64,000 bases of DNA, from positions 47,595,910-47,659,909 of the forward strand of contig CM039464.1 of the NCBI GenBank assembly GCA_022414725.1, read 5' to 3'. A model generated the notes under the pieces. The model was given only the letters and a program-made list of their open reading frames with translations, ran no database searches and had not been told where the DNA came from. The DNA comes from Microglena sp. YARC. Lineage: Eukaryota > Chlorophyta > Chlorophyceae > Chlamydomonadales > Chlamydomonadaceae. The translations under genes were made by a program, and so were the position numbers. This document shows, piece by piece, positions 1-12,417 of this stretch (within the stretch, counting starts at the first letter, position 1; each line of letters opens with the position of its first letter).

Positions 1-99
1 ATAATGTGATTTTGCGATTCTCATTTTGAGCCCTAGAGGTCTGTATACTGCAAATGTTTAGGGGTCATAAGCACCATTTTCCACACACCAACGGCACCC

Positions 100-350
100 T
101 TCTACCCATAATACACCCTTTCTGACCCCGAAAGGATGCTTTCTGGGCTACGTAGGTCACCTGCCTGTAAGCTGCTCCTCTCCATGCGCACCTGCCTGTA
201 AGCTCCTCCTCTACATGCGCACGTGCCTAGTATCTGCCCCACTCCACGCACTAGCCTAGGGCACCTACCTGTAAGCTGCTCCTCTCCATGCGCACCTGCC
301 CGTAGCCTGCTCCTCTCCACGCACTATCCTAGGGCGTCTGCCTGCAAGCT
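100..350. repeat. Irregular short tandem repeat
   Basis: Four to five imperfect units of about 33 bp share the core ACCTGCCTGTAAGCTGCTCC followed by TCTCCATGCGC. Units differ by substitutions and small indels. The short reading frame across it is explained by the repeat, and no gene is supported. Confidence 0.6.
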
Positions 351-439
351 ACTCCTCTCATTCTAGTAGTGCCTAGAAGCTGGTACGTGTTGCCCCAAAA
401 CGAAACAGTATAGATGCTACACCATGCAGAAGACTGTGA

Positions 440-626
440 AACTGTATACCTTCTCGGCTACCAGCACCAGCTTCTAGGCATCTCCCTGAGACTGCCACTG
501 GGCCAAACCCAAACATTCCAGGAGCATCAGCTTCGAGGTGCCTAAGTTGTTTCAGATTTAGATGAAGAGGGAGCCCGGGGAGCTGCCTAGAAGCTGCTGC
601 TCGTAGCTGAAAATAACAACTATGGA
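440..626. mobile_element. Foldback (MITE-like) element, family F, degraded copy
   Basis: The left part reads GGCTACCAGCACCAGCTTCT and the right part ends GCCTAGAAGCTGCTGCTCGT AGCTGAAA. The two arms are near inverse complements. The same arms occur in better copies at 63036-63350 and 63735-63939, which identifies this as an older member of that family. Ends and target duplication are not resolvable here. Confidence 0.5.
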
Positions 627-2183
627 CTGATGCACTACCAGGACAAGTAGTGGTGGCAGTAACATAGGCGTGCGTGATTGGGCATACTTACTTCACGGTT
701 ATGTTGGCAGCTTACCTGTTGTACCCAGGATCGAACTGCAAAACGCCACGTGGAACTCCTATAATATAATTACATTTATTTGTCAACAACTAACAGGCCG
801 TTGTTGACCCAAGAAAGTCCCGCTCCACAACATCCAGGATGGGTCTTCCATAATGTTATTACATGTATAGCAATTCAGCGGGTGTCTTGGGTTTAAGTTT
901 CCAAAACATATCGTTGTTCTCCTCGATGTTCATAATTCGGCCTGTCAATTCTGATAACTAGGCTTGAAAATCGACAATTCTGAGAAGTGTCGAAAATTTC
1001 GACTGAAAAGAGAAGGTACGGACTACCCAAATCATCCGCTGAATTGCTATCAAGAGATGAATCGAGAAACCTCCCCTCACCTGTATTTCCAAGACAATAT
1101 GAAGACTGGATCAAGTATATATTATAACCCAAGTTCAAGAAGTTGAGGTTGGCACATCAGTTCATTAGGCACGATCAGTTACATAATAACCCTGCCTATA
1201 CGGTTGGGCAAGTCCTTCTAGCTTATTTGGCCTACCCCTGGACTGTAACATACATACATACTTAATAACGGTATACAATCTGTGTTCTACTTTTCCTGCA
1301 AAGTTTGCTTCTACAGGACTACACATTGTTTAAATAAATTACGCATGCAGAGCTGACGCACGCAATAACATACATCTGGTCACGTATGCAATAACGCAAA
1401 AACACAAGTACGCGATAACATCCCAGTTGTGTCACATCCATTCCGAATGTCTACAAAAATGTACAAATAATACAGAGTGAAGGATCGCAACATACATCAA
1501 ACCATGGTGTTCCTCAGGCATTATATCCATGCCGCTAGACACATGTCGATGAACAACTGTTTCAGTTTCTTTGGTATTAAAAACAACGTTCAAAATTCAC
1601 CCAAGTGACACGTTCTCTGATTGCTTAATGGCCAGAGGGATTTACTTTTTATTTATTTCTTTAATGGCCAGAGGGATCGTCACAGTTGTGGCCCTTCTCT
1701 AATACCGACTCGGGGGTCTCATATCCGGAGTAGTCAACAGTGCAGCACATCAGAGGACCTGCGCAGGAAAAGCATAACTTAATGTTGACACCAGCACAAT
1801 TTATTAGGAGTGTATTGGATTGTAACATGGGTTTTCAGCCTCCTCAGGACTGCTTCCTGTTTTCCAATATGTTAGCCTGAAGTGCACACTGTTTTCTAAT
1901 TTGTCAGCCTCAAGTGCGCTTCCCATGGAAAACAGGGTGCATAATGAATAATAAGCCGTTTAGACAGAGAAGGGTTCAACATTGATCAGACAAGACAGAA
2001 CAATCTGGGAAGGTAAGCAGCATGCAGGGCAGCACCACAGGGTGCGTGGTGTAACACAAACTGCATACCCTTTACCCTGTTTTCTTAACAGAAGGATGTT
2101 TGGAATTTTGTCAGTACTACACAACAGTAATAACATACTCCTTTGTTACCACCCGAGTCACCGAGTGATTGATTGAGTGATGT
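627..2183. other. Intergenic stretch, no gene seen
   Basis: No reading frame with recognisable domains or splice structure was found. It holds a 13-bp inverted pair (AGCAATTCAGCGG near 868 and its complement near 1034, possibly an old foldback element), a direct repeat TTAATGGCCAGAGGGAT at about 1626 and 1660, and a duplicated segment around 1860-1920. Confidence 0.5.
1194..1263 (+). repeat. Short dispersed element with CATA tail
   Basis: Core GGTTGGGCAAGTCC followed by GGCCTACCCCTGGACTGTAA and a short CATA tract. The same piece occurs inverted at 46045-46112 and, more diverged, at 59405-59490, 59575-59612 and 59825-59858. A simple-repeat tail of this type is usual at the 3' end of non-LTR elements such as SINEs. 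Confidence 0.5.
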
Positions 2184-2437
2184 TAACCTATTGTAGGCTG
2201 ACCCAGGACAAGAAATTTCAAATCCAAATTTCAATTGTAATCTATTGTAGGTTGACCCAGGACAGGAAATTTCAAATTCAAATTTCAATTTTAACCTATT
2301 GTAGGCTGACCCAGGACAGGAAATTTCAAATTCAAATTTCAATTGTAACCTATTGTAGGCTGACCCAGGACAGGAAATTTCAAATCCAAATTTCAATTTC
2401 AACCTATTGTAGGCTGACCCAGGACAGGGAAAGGGAA
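2184..2437. repeat. 54-bp minisatellite, about 4.7 copies
   Basis: Units begin at 2184, 2238, 2292, 2346 and 2400 and share CCTATTGTAGGCTGACCCAG followed by AAATTTCAAATTC. The unit length is a multiple of three, so reading frames stay open on both strands. These are repeat by-products. Confidence 0.85.
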
Positions 2438-2592
2438 CTGTCTAAAAAAAAGCAGTTAAGCGTAAACCCCCCAAAAGACACCAGTACTATTCTACAACTG
2501 CTCAAAACACATTGTTGGTTACTTGTTAGTAAGACAGTTACATTACACCCATTTAACCTCACTATCACAACCATATCGTTGTCCATTCGTTG

Positions 2593-2768
2593 CTTACTCA
2601 GCCCCAAAACTAACCACTCTTACCTGCAAGGGTGACAGTGGTGATGGATTGGATCCTCCTCTACACCAACCCAACAGACACCCCGGGGAACCAGGCATTG
2701 ACAGTGGCTCCCCAATGTATCCCGGGGTACAAGTCAGAGCTCTTCATGCCCTCTCTTTGTCCTTTCAT
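2593..2768 (-). pseudogene. Tandem duplicate of the end of exon 4 (pseudo-exon)
   Basis: On the minus strand this repeats the last ~130 bases of exon 4 of the secreted-protein gene plus the start of the following intron, shifted by 169-178 bp with one ~9-bp indel. The GMNSSDLYPG coding block of exon 4 appears here as GMKSSDLYPG, and the donor GTAAGA is kept. In the aligned frame a TAG interrupts the copy and no clear acceptor precedes it, so it looks like a non-functional local duplication. It could still be used as an alternative 3' part. Confidence 0.7.
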
Positions 2769-2801
2769 AGCTTACCCAACCCCAAACCCAACCACTCTTA
2801 C

Positions 2802-5509
2802 CTCCACGAGTGACAATTGTGATGGACTGGATCCTCTTCTCAGCAGACACCTCAGGGAACCAAGCATTGACAGTAGCTCCCCACTGCTTTCCAGGGTACA
2901 AGTCAGAGCTGTTCATGCCCTCTCCAATGGCGCCATGCTCGTCATTCCAGTACAGGATGTTGAAGCGGTCGTCTTGAAGGGTCTCGTTGTTGCGGTACAT
3001 GTTTCCGGGCGCATCACAAGAACCTGCAAGGGGTAGGGCAGGTGCTCTGTGTCAATGGGCGAGCGGTGTGTGCGTGTGGTGGTGGTGGGGGGGCCTTCGC
3101 CTCGTTCACAGGGCGCTGCAACGCCAATTTGAGTAAACTGTACAAAGTGCATCAAGGTGTGCTTTCACTTGCTGGCAGATAGATGGATAGGCCGACGAGT
3201 GGATGGATGGATGGACGGTGTATGGATAGATGGATGTGTGAATGGACGGATGGATGCGCGTATATTTGGGTGCATGGATGGGCGGATGGATGCGTGGATG
3301 AATATGTGGTCGGATGGAGATATGGATGCGTAGGATGGATGCATTGATCAACAATTCAAAGCTTGGGCAAGTCCAAATAAAATGCAGTACGACTTCGAAT
3401 CGTGGGCAATTCCAAATCAGATGCAGTACGACTTCAAAGCTTGGGCAAGTCCTAGTCAAATGCAGTTCGACTTCAAAGAACAGGCAAGTCCAAATCAAAT
3501 GCAGTCTGAACAAAATGCTTGCAAGAATCTTCAAGTGCCACATCTTACCAGTCCAGGTGTAGGCCCAAGAAATGGCAGTGGTCTTGGGGGCCTTGGACCG
3601 GTACTTTCCGTTCTTCTTGTTCCAGACCTTGTACTCCAACATAGGGAAGATTCCAGACTGGGGGCTGTTGGTGCAGTTGGCACCACCTAGGTAGGTGTAC
3701 AGCTCAATGGTTCCCTCCACGGTCATGTTGACCTCGGTCTCGAAGTAGGGCATGAAGTATGACGACCAGGCTGCAGTGTGGTTGATGTTGACCCAGTCGC
3801 TGCACACTCCAATCATGGAGTGGGCATTGGTGCGAATATCGGCGGTAGGGATCACTGCACATGATATCACAATGGTGCCACATGTCAGCAGGTTGACATT
3901 TGTAGGATCACAGGATACCACAATGGTGACAGGTCAGCAGTTTGATATATGTCCGGCCACAGGATATTGCAAATGTGACAAGTCAGCAATTTAATATTTG
4001 TAGGATTACATGATGCAATATCACAATGGTGCCACATGACAGCAGTTTGATGTTTGTAGGACCACAGGATATTACAATTGTGCCACATGATAGCAGTTTG
4101 ATATTTAAAGGACCACATGATAACACAATGGTGCCATATGTCAGCAGTTTGGCATTAATAGGACCACTGGGTATCACAATGGTGACATGTCAGCAGTTTG
4201 ATATTTGTAGGACCACCGGATATCACTAAGGTGCCACATGTCAGCAGTTTGATATTTGTAGGACCACCGGATATCACTAAGGTGCCACATGTCAGCAGTT
4301 TGATATTTGTAGGACCACCGGAAATCACTATGGTGCCACATGTCAGCAGTTTGATATTTCTAGGACCACAGGTTGTCTCTATCAGGACTCTAGTCAGCAT
4401 TACTTGTAGGACCACACAAGTGTGATAGCAGGAGACAAATCATCGCACCCAGGCCTTGTATTTGATGGCAGGGGGCAGGGCAGGGCTTGCGATGTGCACG
4501 ATGTTTTGTATGGCTGATGAGGAGGCAGGGAATATGGCATTGTGGGCACCTGTGCTTCATCAGAATTTGTGCAGCTCATGCCATGGCCCATGCGTGTAAG
4601 TAACAGTCCAGGATCAGCTAGGTATGTTTAAGGATCTAGCCCAACCCCAAAAAATCAATTCCTAATAACATTATATGAGGCCTAACTAAAATTAGTACTA
4701 GGGCCCTACGTATCTTTCAGAAAGTGATCATTAGAGGAAGTTGAAGGTCAAGCTCCCGTTCAACTATCTAGCCAGGCGGTGTTGGGCTTGTGTTTGTGTG
4801 GGTGGGTGGGTGGTCTAATACAGGTCGACACGTGGCATTTGCGCGAGCATCCCATATCCCACTTACTGTCAAGGACATCCGCGTTGAAGGCCCATCGGTG
4901 CAGGCCACCTCTGCAAGCGAAAGGGCAGAGGGACAATGTGAGTTGAGCGTTCGTCCTCACTATGACAGAGCCAGACTACGCCATGAATACTCGGGCGAAG
5001 ACGAAACAGACACAGAGACAACATGCAAGACCAAGACTGAGACTACGACGGGGAGCAGCGTTATGGAGTTACTGATTTACACATGAAGTGCGCGCTTAGG
5101 GAGACAAAGACGACGACAAGTGCCCAGCTGTTGCTGGGGCATCGTTATAGAGATTGGCGGACTGCTAGCGAAAGCGATGCTGGTAGAGACAACGACGGAC
5201 GGGATTTAAGCCTGTTCAGTTCCCTTCCGATGACGTCTGCTGCCTTCGGTTGTGGGCCGAACTCGCACGTTACATGTCGTTCCAAAAATCAACCAAACAA
5301 GGCCGAGGCCGTACGCGAACGTAACCCTGAGACAGGCTGGGCACGAAAGCTTCGTGACCATGGTCATGCCCAAGCTTCGGCACATGCAGATTGAAATTTA
5401 GGCTGGAGTGATGATATATGTGACATGGGACTTACCCGTGCGCTGCGGCCTGCTGCCACATTGCGCCGCAGACGACGAGCGCGAGGGCTAGAGCGAGAGT
5501 GAACTGCAT
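2802..5509 (-). CDS. Secreted N-glycosylated protein of unknown family (four exons, 3' end not found)
   Basis: Exons (minus strand): 5509-5436, 4910-4867, 3854-3549 and 3023-2802. All junctions are GT-AG and the phases agree (2, 1, 1, then 1 at the last donor), giving at least 215 residues. Exon 1 encodes a typical signal peptide (MQFTLALALALVVCGAMWQQ then AAAH), so the product should enter the secretory pathway and probably the cell wall or medium. The mature part has potential N-glycosylation sites NHT, NMT, NCT, NET and NSS, several cysteines, and many aromatic residues (blocks such as ISWAYTWTG and NILYWNDEHG). It contains no domain I recognise and I assign no function. The donor at 2801 implies at least one further exon, which could not be identified downstream. 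Introns 2 and 3 hold minisatellites, one of them grown from the exon 3 acceptor. The start is chosen because it opens the signal peptide. Confidence 0.75.
3350..3506. repeat. 39-bp minisatellite in intron 3
   Basis: The ATGCAGT core recurs at 3382, 3421, 3460 and 3499, with GACTTCAAAGCTTGGGCAAG between. It lies between exon 4 and exon 3 of the secreted-protein gene. A GGAT-rich simple repeat (3180-3340) adjoins it. Confidence 0.8.
3884..4372. repeat. 51-bp minisatellite built from the exon 3 acceptor region
   Basis: About ten units share the core TCAGCAGTTTGATATTTGTA followed by GGACCAC. Read on the minus strand, the unit (CTGACATGTGGCACC, then GTGATATC) matches the last ~45 bases of intron 2 before the exon 3 acceptor at 3855. 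The array therefore ends exactly at a splice site and appears to be a tandem amplification of it. Confidence 0.8.
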
Positions 5510-5574
5510 GTTCGCCTTTCGATGGGGATCAATTCAGCGGCTGTGTTGCGAAACAGTAGTGAACGAAGGTATCA

Positions 5575-5592
5575 GCCGGATTTAAAGACCCC
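5575..5592 (-). promoter_or_regulatory. Possible TATA-like box of the secreted-protein gene
   Basis: On the minus strand GGGTCTTTAAATCCGG lies about 75 bp upstream of the start codon at 5509. That spacing would suit a TATA-like core promoter with a leader of some 40 bases. The call rests on position and AT content only. Confidence 0.3.
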
Positions 5593-6477
5593 TTGCGCGT
5601 GCGTGGGGTACATGCCCGTGTTTGGTACCGATCCATGCATTGGTACCAACTGCTTGCATGACTGGCAGGAAGAAAATGATACCAAGTGATCTGATCTGTC
5701 CGCTAAAATCGTAAATCCCAGGGACGCGGGACGATGGCAATAGGACAGGCACGGGCGGGCGCCTGTGCCAGCCTGGCCCATGGGCACCCGGGCACACCCT
5801 GGGCATGGGCACCAGGCTGGGCACACGTGTGTGCCAGCGCGTGTGCACACGCTGGACATCATACTGGCCGCGGGCCTCTCGGCCTCTGTCCGCTTTCCGT
5901 CAGGCAGGCCGCGAAGCCGGGCGAAGCTGGCTCAGACTGTTGCGACGTGTCTGTGTGAGGTGCAACCAGGGTGTAACAGTTGGGGCATGCTTGTTCATCA
6001 TGGCATGCGCGTCCACGCGCCCACCTCGGCACATGGACGCGCATCCCACCCGCTTTTAGTGAGTGAGTTAAATCCCTATGAGTTATATAGCGCCCCTGGC
6101 CTGGTTCCATTGCAGTCGAAGGGTTACCCTTTGCAACCGACTTAAGCAGCCTTTCGCCCCATGAACCTGGCCTATCAATAGTCAATACTGGCAGGATCTG
6201 GCTTATGCCTTGCATTTTAGGTAATGCAACTCTAGTCTGTAGATGATAATTTGTGAGCCCACGTTAGGATGCTGCTAATTGGAGATTATTGGGGATTCTC
6301 CGGATCACCTTCTATCAGGAATCTTCGCTTACGCAGCTAAGCTGCTTGCTAGACAGGCTGTGCAACAGCCAGCAGCACGCTCTGCTTGGCTTTTACTACT
6401 TGATCGGCCCCTAGGGTCTAATACCTGTGCGATGGATACGCGACGATTTTGGTGCCCCCCCCCCCCCTAAAAGCCGG
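5593..6477. other. Intergenic stretch, no gene seen
   Basis: GC-rich DNA with local repetition of GGGCACC / CTGGGCA words at 5760-5840. Overlapping reading frames here lack recognisable domains. A run of ten C follows near 6457. Confidence 0.4.
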
Positions 6478-6925
6478 TCGAATTAGCCGGTTATACTGAC
6501 CTCCCTCACATCTAAGGGATCCGTGTTCGATTCTTGCAGGGGGATGGATACGGATGAGTCGCATTCCATTAACGGGAAGGGGGTCGCCTTACCTCGCACT
6601 TAGTCGCGTACGGATCTCAGGGTTGCGGACTGTGGACGCGGTATTTTCATTTGTCGATTCCCTCCTGTCATGTGGACTCAATCTAGGGACCTGGAGCATG
6701 TCTACGATTTCCCCTGGGAAATTCACATCTCCATGCCTCTCGCAGCTCATTGCATCAGCGCATTGTGCTTGACAAGGAAATCTGCTGTTTCGCACTGGTA
6801 CCTGCAGTTTGCGCATTAGCAACTGTAGCCTCGGGAGTTGCTGCACCTGCCTCCACGGAACTTCGGGGAGTCCGTGAGCTTTTAACTTCATTAGCCGTAC
6901 AGGCCACTAAGTTTAATAATAATGC
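6478..6925 (+). mobile_element. Dispersed repeat with polymerase III B-box-like motif (copy 1)
   Basis: This segment aligns with 24390-24795. Shared blocks include CTCAGGGTTGCGGACTGTGG, CATCAGCGCATTGTGCTTGA and GTAGCCTCGGGAGTTGCTGC. Near its 5' end both copies carry GTGTTCGATTC, which fits the tRNA B-box consensus GWTCRANNC, preceded by AGCCGGTT-like sequence. A tRNA-derived SINE or a fragment of a larger non-LTR element is plausible. Differences between the copies do not favour synonymous sites, so I do not call a gene. Confidence 0.5.
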
Positions 6926-7108
6926 CATTTGCACAAACGTTACAAAGTCAAGGAGAATGCATTATAATATAACTAATGTGTAACTAATGAAATATTGGTG
7001 CGTAATAGTCGTGCTACATTGATTATTGCCCCCCCAAATATTAAATTGTACGGATAAGCACCTGCATGTGCATCTTTCACCAAGGAGGCTGCCACTGCTA
7101 ATTGACTC

Positions 7109-7166
7109 ACTCTACACCACCCCCTAGGCCGACCACCAGGGGACCCTCCAAGGCACCCTACTATTT
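7109..7166. repeat. Dispersed GC-rich motif
   Basis: GGCCGACCACCAGGGGACCC followed by CCTACTATTTT is repeated at 24205-24262 and 24910-24975 with small changes. All three lie next to copies of, or remnants around, the same dispersed-repeat neighbourhoods, suggesting they are pieces of one larger element. Confidence 0.5.
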
Positions 7167-7465
7167 TTTAAAGGAAAGGACACAATTCCGTAACACCATT
7201 ATGTCCCTAGTACTCTAGTAGCCTTTGGGGTGCTACCAGGTTGTTCTACATGCTGCGTGGTGCGACACATATGCAGATTTTGAAACCGGTTACGTCTCAT
7301 GATGCAGCTTTAGGAACCCCCCAGAACAACCCTGGGAGCTACCAGCAGCTTTGGAACTTAGGGGACCCCGAAAACTTGAACTTGAACTCGATTACATAGC
7401 TTCAGCTAGCAATTTGGCTGCTCGCCAGACACCGGACGCCAAAAAGCAACCACAAAGGTCTCTAA

Positions 7466-7712
7466 TGTTATAGACCGGTTCTCCCGGTCCAGCTAGAGTG
7501 TCTTGGGGCGCCAGGCCTTCCGCCTGGAAGCGTCCATAGTAGTGCCTCCACCCGTTAGGGCCGGCACCTACCGGCGGCAGTACCCTGAGGTACTGTCGCC
7601 TTTCCCTTCTTATCCTTTCCTTGTCGCTTGACAAGCTATCACGATTGTAAGCTCAGCGCCCTGGTCCATTCCCTGTGTCAGTACTAACGATATAATACTC
7701 CGGAAAGCTAAA
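7466..7712 (+). repeat. 5' LTR of Copia-1
   Basis: This 247-bp LTR carries the element's promoter and start of transcription. It differs from the 3' LTR at two sites (C/T in the CACCYGTTAG block and G/A in the CCTRGTCC block). Confidence 0.95.
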
Positions 7713-8083
7713 GGTTATCGCTCATCACTGCCGTCCCGTGTTCCACTGCAACAGACTTGAGCGCATCAAGCCTGTTACCCTGTCCGTAGATCCCGAGCTC
7801 CCGCGCACCTGCAGTGCCTTCTACAAGTTGCCGCCGCAACAACAACCGAAGGAAAAGGATCTCAGTTGCAGAATCTTCTCTGATTGCTAGGCACCCCGCT
7901 GGAACACCAGCCCCCCCCCCCCCCCCCCCCCCCCTCCCACTGCGTCAACCCATCGTTCCCTCTCCTCCCTTTCCGCCATCTCCTTACCCCACCGGCCCCG
8001 CAAGCCAACTGTAACCCCCCCCCCCCCACCCACCACCCCCCACCCACCCATCTTCTACCCTGAGCCGTCCCAGCCCTTCTCAA

Positions 8084-11000
8084 ATGGATGCACCGTCGGC
8101 GTCTAACGCTACAGAGTTTCACCAATGGCTGAAGGATATCTCTCAGGACATTAAGGTGATGGAGGAAGAGAGTAAAGAGCCCCCCTCTCAGATAAAACTT
8201 AGATCTAGAATCTACATCTTGCACCACATGTCCTCTGCACTCAGAATACAGTACAAGAACTCCACGCACATAGACTTAATGTACTGGCTCAAAGATGTCT
8301 ATGCAGACTGGTATTTTGAGAACATAGATCCCTGCACAGATCTTGTGCCATACCCACAGCTCAACAAGATAATTTTTTACAAACCCAAGGATGAGGACTC
8401 CATATCCCTTACAGCAAGCACAAGTCCTCAACAATCACAGCAAGACAACAAGCCATGCACCCACTATGCCCTTAATGCTACCACCCGCAGCACACGCAGC
8501 ATATACAAAAACTGGATAATGGACACAGGTGCAACCTCTCACATGACTGGAGATGCCAGCCTTCTATATGACATAAAAGACATAGACCCCATCAAAGTCC
8601 TCACAGCCTCTGGCCACACCTACATTACAAAGTCTGGCACAGCCCTCATCAGAGGAGAAAATGGGAAACTTCACAACCTCCTCAACGTCCACCTTAACTC
8701 AGACAAGAACACACCCAACTTGTTCTCAATGGCATCAGCTATCAAAAATGTACCCAACATGGAAATCAAGTTCACATCTGACAAAGGCACCATGACCATC
8801 AATAACAAAATTATCATCTCAGGATCCAAAAGACGACTCCTGTACCTAGTCCCTGTAGTCAAACATGATCCTACACTAATCAGAGGATCAGAATACACCA
8901 CAGCTGTAGCAATGGCAGCTGTCTCCAGAAGGACACCTATGACAGCTGAACTACAACACATCAGATTAGGACATCTAGCCTACAGTTCCTTAGCAAGAAT
9001 GGCCTCAGAAGACATGGTCATTGGAAACGACATCACCTCATCTGCATTTAGGAAAATGAGTAAGCAAACCTGTGAGATCTGTATTCTCTCTAAGATGGAC
9101 AAAACCCCCTACCCCACATCTCACACCAGAGCTACCAGACCCATGGGAATCATTCACATTGACATGAGTGGAAAATGAAAATTCCTAGCCTGAATGGCAG
9201 CCTCTACTTCCAAGGCATTCTAGATGATTACTCCAAACACTCCATTGTTACATTCCACAAAACCAAGGATGCAGTAGCCAATGCTACAATCACTGAGCTT
9301 GAACGGTATGAAGTCCTCACCCAGAACAAAATTGGAACCATTTTCTGTGACAATGGATCAAAATACATTTGCAACAAATTCAAAAATTGGTGCAAGAGGA
9401 AAGGAATCACCCTCAACTTCACAGTTCCAGGCAACCCTTCTACAAATGGTGCAGCAGAGCGCCTGAACAGAACCCTGCATGGCAGGTCCACAGCCCTTCT
9501 CCTCTCATCTGAATTCCCCAACAGGTACTGGGCAGAAATGGTCAAAAATGCAAGCATCCTCAGAAACCTCTCACCAACCTCTGAATCCGACAAAAACACC
9601 CTATGAACTCTTCCATGGCATCAAGCCTAAGATAGATCACCTCAGGACTATTGGCTGTACTGCATATGTACATGTTCCACCTAAATCCAGAGATTTCAAG
9701 TTCTCACCCTCAGCCAAGATTACCAGGCTCATTGGATACTCAGACTCAAGAAAAGCCTACAGAGTGGTAGACTCCTCACACAAAATTATTGACGCCAGAG
9801 ACATAACTTTCAATGAATTTGAAAATCTGGCAGGTCAACAAGGATTCCCAGGTGCAGATGCTGTGGTACTAGGAAACTATGAAGATGATATCTCAGTTGA
9901 AATTGACGAAGATGATCCTCCACCACCTGTCCCTGCTATCCCCACCCAGTCTGAACTCATAGAAAGAGAATACATCCTTGCCAGACAAGCTAAGTATCAG
10001 ACCAACCCACAAGTGTGGGGCCTACCAGACAACCTCTCTTCTAATCCCGACACAGTTTACCAACTTACCTTCACCATACCAGCATCCACCCTCACACCAG
10101 CAGCCAGTACACCCAATAACCAAACTGTTGAACAAGGAGATGAACACATCCCTCAGGATGATGATCCCCCTAACCCCCCATCTCCGTCCACCGCACCAGG
10201 AACAGCCTACACCTCGAAATCCTGACATTTCCCCACCACCAGAAATAGACCCATCACTAGTTGAACCTAGAAGAACTGGCAGAGAAAGGCACTCACCCAA
10301 CTTTCTAGCATTTCTAGCTGCAGACCAAGTTATCATTCCCAAAAATGAAAAAGAAGCCCTCTCTAGCCCCCAAGCCAAAGAATGGAAAGCTGCTATGCAA
10401 GAAGAACTAGCAGCACTTGCACAGATGAACACCTGGTCCCTCTCAGAACTCCCACCAGGAGCCAAGGCTATAGGAACCAAGTGGGTCTTTGACATCAAAC
10501 AGTCCGTTGATGGAGAAATTGTCAGGTACAAAGCAAGACTAGTTGCCAAAGGGTATGCCCAACGCCCGGGCATGGACTATGATGAAGTTTTTGCACCAGT
10601 GGCCAAACATGCTACCATTCGTTACATCCTCTCAATGGCAGCAAACCCCAAGGCATATCTAGCACAGTTAGACGTTTCCACAGCCTTCCTCAATGGCATA
10701 GTTGAAGAAGAACTGTACTGCACCCAACCACCAGGATTCGAACAAGACCACAGGGTCTGTCGTATGTGGAAATGCCTTTATGGCCTCAAACAAGCTTCTC
10801 GCCAGTGGTACCTCAAAGTAAAAGAAGATATGACAGCTATAGGATTCAAAGAAGTCGACGTAGACCAAGGTCTATTTGTGCTCCCCAACTCAGCCAACAA
10901 GCCCATAATCTGGGTACTCCTCTGGGTTGATGACTTCCTTATGCTGTCCTTTGAAAAAACCATCCTGGACAAGTACAAAACCACCATCATGACGCTGTAC

Positions 11001-11908
11001 AAGACTAGAGACCTCACTCGGTGACCCATCAGTGTTTGTTGGCTATGAAATCACAAGGAATGCATCAACTGGCACCCTTCACATCTGCCAGTCAAGGTTC
11101 ATCCAGGACCTGCTGCGTGCCCACAACATGCTTCCTGAACCCAACAGCACCAGATTCCCTGTGCCTCTCCTACCAGATGCTTCCCTGCCCTATGCTGGCA
11201 AAGATGCCCCAGCCACAGGCCTACCCCTTGCCCAAATTGTGGGCTCCCTCAACTACCTGGCAATTAACACAAGACCTGACATTGCCCAAGCAGTCAACAG
11301 ATTGGCGGCCAGGCACAGTGCACACCCGTTAGTTGCATGACCACATGGAAGCTGCAACTGGTATCCTCAAGTATCTGTCTAATACACCAGACCATGGCAT
11401 CACCTACACCTTCTCCAACAAACTCCTCATTGGTTGGTGTGATTCTGACCATGCTGCCTGCCCAATCACAAGGAAGTCCACTACAGGTTTCGTTTTCCTT
11501 AACCAAGGGGGAGCAATCTCATGGGCATCCAAGATCCAGGCATCTGCTACAGCCTTGTCCACTACAGAAGCTGAGTTCATGGCAGCTACCTCTGCAGCCC
11601 AGGAGGGAATGTGGTTGAGAAAACTACAACACTCTGCCACAGGCATAGTTCCCCCTGCTCTCACCATTAATGGTGACAACCAAGCTGCCCTTAGTGCCTG
11701 GAACCAAGAGAAACTGTCATCCAGACTGAAGCACATGGACACCAGGTTCTACTTCCTCAAGGAACAATCCAAGAAAGAGGGTATCAAAATGAACTGGATC
11801 CCAACTGCTGCCAACATGTCTGACATGCTCACCAAAGCTCTGCCCAGGGCCAAGTTCTGTGACTTCAGAGAAAAGATTGGCTGCATTGGCAAGCTCAAAA
11901 TGGAATAA
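8084..11908 (+). pseudogene. Frameshifted gag-pol of Copia-1
   Basis: Segments in successive frames: 8084-9178 (short gag-like part, protease with the DTGA active site at about 8521-8532, integrase zinc-binding HHCC region), 9175-9606 (integrase core with DDY and CDNGS around the catalytic Asp residues, and the NGAAERLNRT block), to 10225, to 11024 (reverse transcriptase, catalytic WVDDFLML), 11032-11340, and 11333-11908 (RNase H, STTEAEFMA block). Breaks lie near 9170, 9595, 10205, 11020 and 11335. Gag is only about 140 residues and lacks a CCHC zinc knuckle, so an internal gag deletion is likely. As read, no full polyprotein can be made. Single-base indels from assembly are an alternative explanation for the breaks. 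Confidence 0.9.
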
Positions 11909-12417
11909 CTCTGGAAGCTCTGACCAAGAACCTGTGATATAGCATCATTCATATCCTTGATCATGGGGAGCTACTTGCCTTCTTGAGTGTTTTCTCCTGC
12001 AGCTTCCTGCAGATCCCTTGCAGTCCATTCCTGACTCCTCCCTGTGACCCCATAGTGATCTCCAGATCCTGACTTATGATACTTTATAGATGATACTGGA
12101 AGTACCTCACTATATCCTTCCATCTGGAATGACAGTCATGAGCCCCTTCCTAGCAGCCCCACAGCTGAAATCCAGTCCTACCTAGATAATAGATAATAGT
12201 CACTGTACTGCCTCTGCCCCTTGTTCCCCTCTTGATGTACTTGCATATGCCCCCCAAGGCCAAGTGCCGTTCATTAGCGAACACTGGCCAAACCAGAAGC
12301 CTATACCCCCAGGCTCTTCTATGCACCAGTTATCTATTTTCACTCTAGCTTCCCTTCCCCTAGAACCTCCTAATTCCAGGAATTCTTATGACAAAGAATA
12401 CCAGGAATTGGGGGGGA

